This document shows, piece by piece, positions 61,782-64,000 of a DNA stretch of 64,000 nt. Source of the DNA: Synechocystis sp. LKSZ1. GTDB lineage: Bacteria > Cyanobacteriota > Cyanobacteriia > Cyanobacteriales > Microcystaceae. Both the position numbers and the translations under genes were made by a program. The stretch's first letter is position 1, and every line of letters starts with the position of its first letter. The notes beneath the pieces were generated by a model that was given only the letters and a program-made list of their open reading frames with translations, did no database searches and was not told where the DNA came from. The stretch is from the NCBI RefSeq assembly GCF_040436315.1, contig NZ_AP031572.1, positions 1,116,001-1,180,000 of the forward strand. Direction: 5' to 3'.

Positions 61782-63755
61782 ATGCAAAGCCTTTGGAATG
61801 ACCAGGAAGCGGCCCGCTACGATAGTGACCTGGGCCAACGTGTCTACACCTCCCGACTGCTGGGCCGTGACCCCTCCTTGGTTCTCCACGGTGGCGGCAA
61901 TACCTCGGTCAAAATTCAAGAAACCAATCTCGTCGGGGAAACGGAAGAAATTTTATACGTGAAAGGCAGTGGCTGGGATCTGGCTACTATTGAGGCGGCT
62001 GGTTTTGCCCCTGTGAGGATGTCCCATCTACTCAAACTAGCCCGTTTACCCGCTTTGTCGGATCCGGCAATGGTCAATGAACTGAAAACCCAAGTCACCC
62101 AGGCCAAGGCCCCGACCCCCTCGGTGGAGACGATTCTCCATGCCCTCTTACCCTACAAATATGTGGATCACACCCATGCGGATGCAGTGGTGGCCATCAC
62201 CAATACGGCCCAGGGCCGAGAACGAATTGTTGACATCTACGGTGCCCAGGTGGTGGTGATTCCCTACGTGATGCCAGGCTTTGATCTAGCAAGAATTTGT
62301 GCTGAATGCTTTCCCCGGGAGGCCGGGCCCCAAACCATCGGCATGGTCTTGATGAATCACGGTATTTTTTCCTTTGGCCAGACGGCCCGGGAGGCCTACG
62401 AACGCATGATTTATCTGGTAGATTTGGCCGAGGCCTATCTCCAGCAAAAACAAGTTTGGGACTTGGCTCCCCCTCTTCCCCGGAATCCCCAGCCTAGTCA
62501 GGCCCTGGCCCTGGCTAAATTTCGGGCCGAATTGAGTGCCACGGCGGGTTTTTCCGTCATCCTACAGCGCCACCAGGATGACCGCAGTTGGGCCTTTAGT
62601 CAGCGAGGCGACCTGGCCACCGTTAGCCAACAGGGCCCGGCCACCCCCGACCATGTGATCCGCACCAAACGCTTGCCTCTCTTGGGACGGGATATCGAGG
62701 CTTATGCGGCGGCCTACCAGGCCTATTTCCAGGCTCAATCGAGTCAATCACCAGTACAAAAAACCGTGCTAGACCCAGCTCCTCGGGTGATCCTCGATCC
62801 AGAATGGGGTCTCTGTACCGTCGGCCGCACTGCCAAGGATGCCGTGATTGCCGGGGATATCTATCAGCACACCATGGCAATTATCGAATGGGCAACGGGC
62901 CTAGGGGGCTATCAGGCCCTGTCGGCAGCGGAGCTATTTGCGGTGGAGTATTGGGATCTCGAACAAGCGAAATTACAACAAGCCGGTCAGCCGCCAATGT
63001 TTCGAGGAGAAGTGGTGCTGATCACCGGAGCTGCCTCGGGCATCGGCAAGGCCTGTGTGGAATCCTTTCTTCAGCGGGGAGCGGCGGTGATTGCCCTCGA
63101 TATTCAGGCTGGGATAGAGCGCTTACACCAACGCCCGGATTATTACGGCCTGCAGTGCGATTTAACCGATGAAACAGCCTTCCAATTGGCCCTGGAAAAG
63201 GCAATTAATCGCTTTGGGGGCCTGGACATGCTAGTGCTGAATGCAGGTATTTTTCCCCCAGCCCGAGCCATTGCCGACTTATCCGGGACGGAATGGCGGC
63301 GGGTACTGTCCATCAATCTGGATGCCAATCTGATGTTGTTGCGGGAATGCTATCCTTTTCTGGCCCTGGCCCACAACGGCGGACGGGTGGTGGTCATTGG
63401 CTCCAAAAATGTGCCGGCCCCTGGCCCTGGCGTGGCGGCCTATTCCGCTTCCAAGGCGGCCCTCAATCAATTAATCCGGGTGGCGGCCCTGGAATGGAGT
63501 CAGCAAGGAATCCGCCTCAATAGCATCCATCCCAATGCGGTGTTTGATACGGGCATTTGGACAGAGGAAGTCATCCAGGCCAGGGCCAAGCACTATGGCC
63601 TCAGTGTGGAGCAATACAAAACCAATAATTTGCTCCGGGTTGAAATTAATAGCCGCGATGTGGCAGAGATGGTGGCAGAGATGGCGGGCCCCCGCTTTGC
63701 CAAAACAACGGCGGCCCAGATTCCCCTCGATGGCGGCAATGAGCGGGTAATTTAG
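61782..63755 (+). CDS. Bifunctional class II aldolase / short-chain dehydrogenase
   Basis: 657 aa fusion. The first half (about 1-390) is a class II aldolase/adducin domain with HxH zinc ligands His130 and His132 (DHTHAD) and His193 (MNHGIF). The second half (about 408-657) is a Rossmann SDR: TGAASGIG at 415-422, VLNAGIFPPA and catalytic Tyr554 and Lys558 (YSASK). Ends with PLDGGNERVI. Fusions of this type (RhaD/YvaA-like) act on rhamnulose-1-phosphate/lactaldehyde or related sugars; the substrate here is not decided. Confidence 0.92.
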   Translation: MQSLWNDQEAARYDSDLGQRVYTSRLLGRDPSLVLHGGGNTSVKIQETNLVGETEEILYVKGSGWDLATIEAAGFAPVRMSHLLKLARLPALSDPAMVNELKTQVTQAKAPTPSVETILHALLPYKYVDHTHADAVVAITNTAQGRERIVDIYGAQVVVIPYVMPGFDLARICAECFPREAGPQTIGMVLMNHGIFSFGQTAREAYERMIYLVDLAEAYLQQKQVWDLAPPLPRNPQPSQALALAKFRAELSATAGFSVILQRHQDDRSWAFSQRGDLATVSQQGPATPDHVIRTKRLPLLGRDIEAYAAAYQAYFQAQSSQSPVQKTVLDPAPRVILDPEWGLCTVGRTAKDAVIAGDIYQHTMAIIEWATGLGGYQALSAAELFAVEYWDLEQAKLQQAGQPPMFRGEVVLITGAASGIGKACVESFLQRGAAVIALDIQAGIERLHQRPDYYGLQCDLTDETAFQLALEKAINRFGGLDMLVLNAGIFPPARAIADLSGTEWRRVLSINLDANLMLLRECYPFLALAHNGGRVVVIGSKNVPAPGPGVAAYSASKAALNQLIRVAALEWSQQGIRLNSIHPNAVFDTGIWTEEVIQARAKHYGLSVEQYKTNNLLRVEINSRDVAEMVAEMAGPRFAKTTAAQIPLDGGNERVI

Positions 63756-63760
63756 GGCCC

Positions 63761-64000
63761 CTAGGTCAAAATTTCTCGGCCCATCAGGCGTTGATGGCGG
63801 GCTGTTAACTCTGCTCGCAGTTCCGGCCAAGCCTGGAGTTCACTATCCCTCTGCATCAGGTGTTCAGCGGCCTCCCGAGCCAAAAACAACACCGCTTGAT
63901 CCTCCGCCAAACTGGCCAGGGCCAAATCCGGCAGGCCCGACTGGCGTGTGCCCAAAACTTCTCCTGGCCCTCGTAGACGCAGATCCATTTCAGCAATGAA
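63761..64000 (-). CDS. recG: ATP-dependent DNA helicase RecG, C-terminal part
   Basis: Only the last 79 residues are in the window; the gene continues beyond the right edge. The visible C-terminus has FIAEMDLRLRGPGEVLGTRQSGLPDLALASL then EDQAVLFLAREAAEHLMQRD, the typical TRG/C-terminal region of RecG, which remodels stalled replication forks. The stop is 5 nt from that of the convergent aldolase/dehydrogenase gene. Confidence 0.93.
   Translation of the reverse strand, partial: FIAEMDLRLRGPGEVLGTRQSGLPDLALASLAEDQAVLFLAREAAEHLMQRDSELQAWPELRAELTARHQRLMGREILT

Noticed and set aside
1-64000. tRNA genes, rRNA genes, CRISPR arrays, prophage or intact insertion sequences
   Set aside because: Gaps between genes were read for cloverleaf arms, direct repeat/spacer patterns and transposase frames; none was found. 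Short RNA genes could be missed by eye.

Overview
The window is chromosomal DNA of a cyanobacterium, probably unicellular. It carries the photosystem II lipoprotein PsbQ, ferredoxin-type nitrite and nitrate reductases (NirA, NarB), an RbcR/Ycf30-type LysR regulator, a CruA-type carotenoid cyclase, a DHNA-CoA thioesterase for phylloquinone, and several families largely confined to cyanobacteria (DUF2854, DUF2973, DUF3598, DUF4912). Base composition is about half G+C and even throughout. The octamer CCAGGGCC/GGCCCTGG recurs strikingly, whereas I noticed no intact HIP1 octamer (GCGATCGC). I cannot name the species.

Layout. 0.1-2.7 kb: leuS. 2.8-8.2 kb: the complete urea ABC transporter operon urtABCDE on the minus strand, behind a near-canonical NtcA-dependent promoter. 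8.2-11 kb: a periplasmic WD40 protein, a Cys-rich protein, cobU and a DUF1499 protein. 11.4-16.7 kb: a GAF-PAS-GGDEF-EAL c-di-GMP protein, a CheR-TPR methyltransferase and ispF. 17-22 kb: a DUF4912 protein with a clear terminator, a B12-binding-type radical SAM protein and glmS. 22.1-25.1 kb (minus): a secreted protein made of a duplicated domain, a DUF3598 protein and a HEAT-repeat protein. 25.2-29 kb: the nirA-narB operon with its own NtcA-type promoter and no nitrate transporter. 29-33 kb: small conserved genes, pgsA, a HisD-like pseudoenzyme and gloB. 33.2-36.6 kb: a minor-pilin operon preceded by tandem cAMP-receptor-protein-like sites. 36.8-37.9 kb: a DUF433/DUF5615 toxin-antitoxin-type pair and small ORFs. 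38-43.3 kb: ddl, DUF2752, TM2, GNAT and purL. 43.4-50.9 kb: a large metzincin-type protease, a degenerate histidine kinase, an ABC1 kinase and ald. 51-56.9 kb: cruA-like, DUF2973, two hydrolase-fold proteins, a phosphopantetheinyl transferase, an HXXEE membrane protein and psbQ. 56.9-64 kb: rbcR, NnrU/Z-ISO-like, a thioredoxin, bioD, prs, the DHNA-CoA thioesterase, an aldolase/SDR fusion and the 3' end of recG.

How the genes fit together. Nitrogen acquisition is the clearest theme: urea uptake and nitrate/nitrite reduction each have a GTA-N8-type site 22 nt before a TAN3T -10 box, the architecture of NtcA-activated promoters. A second theme is signalling and surface behaviour (c-di-GMP, CheR, minor pilins under probable cAMP control). 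A third is photosynthetic physiology (PsbQ, RbcR, carotenoid and quinone steps). Most remaining genes are housekeeping.

The least expected items are two well-preserved proteins that have lost their catalytic residues: a histidinol dehydrogenase paralogue (31-32.3 kb) and a histidine kinase without its phospho-accepting His or G1 box (46.3-47.8 kb). I saw no tRNA, rRNA, CRISPR array, prophage or intact insertion sequence.
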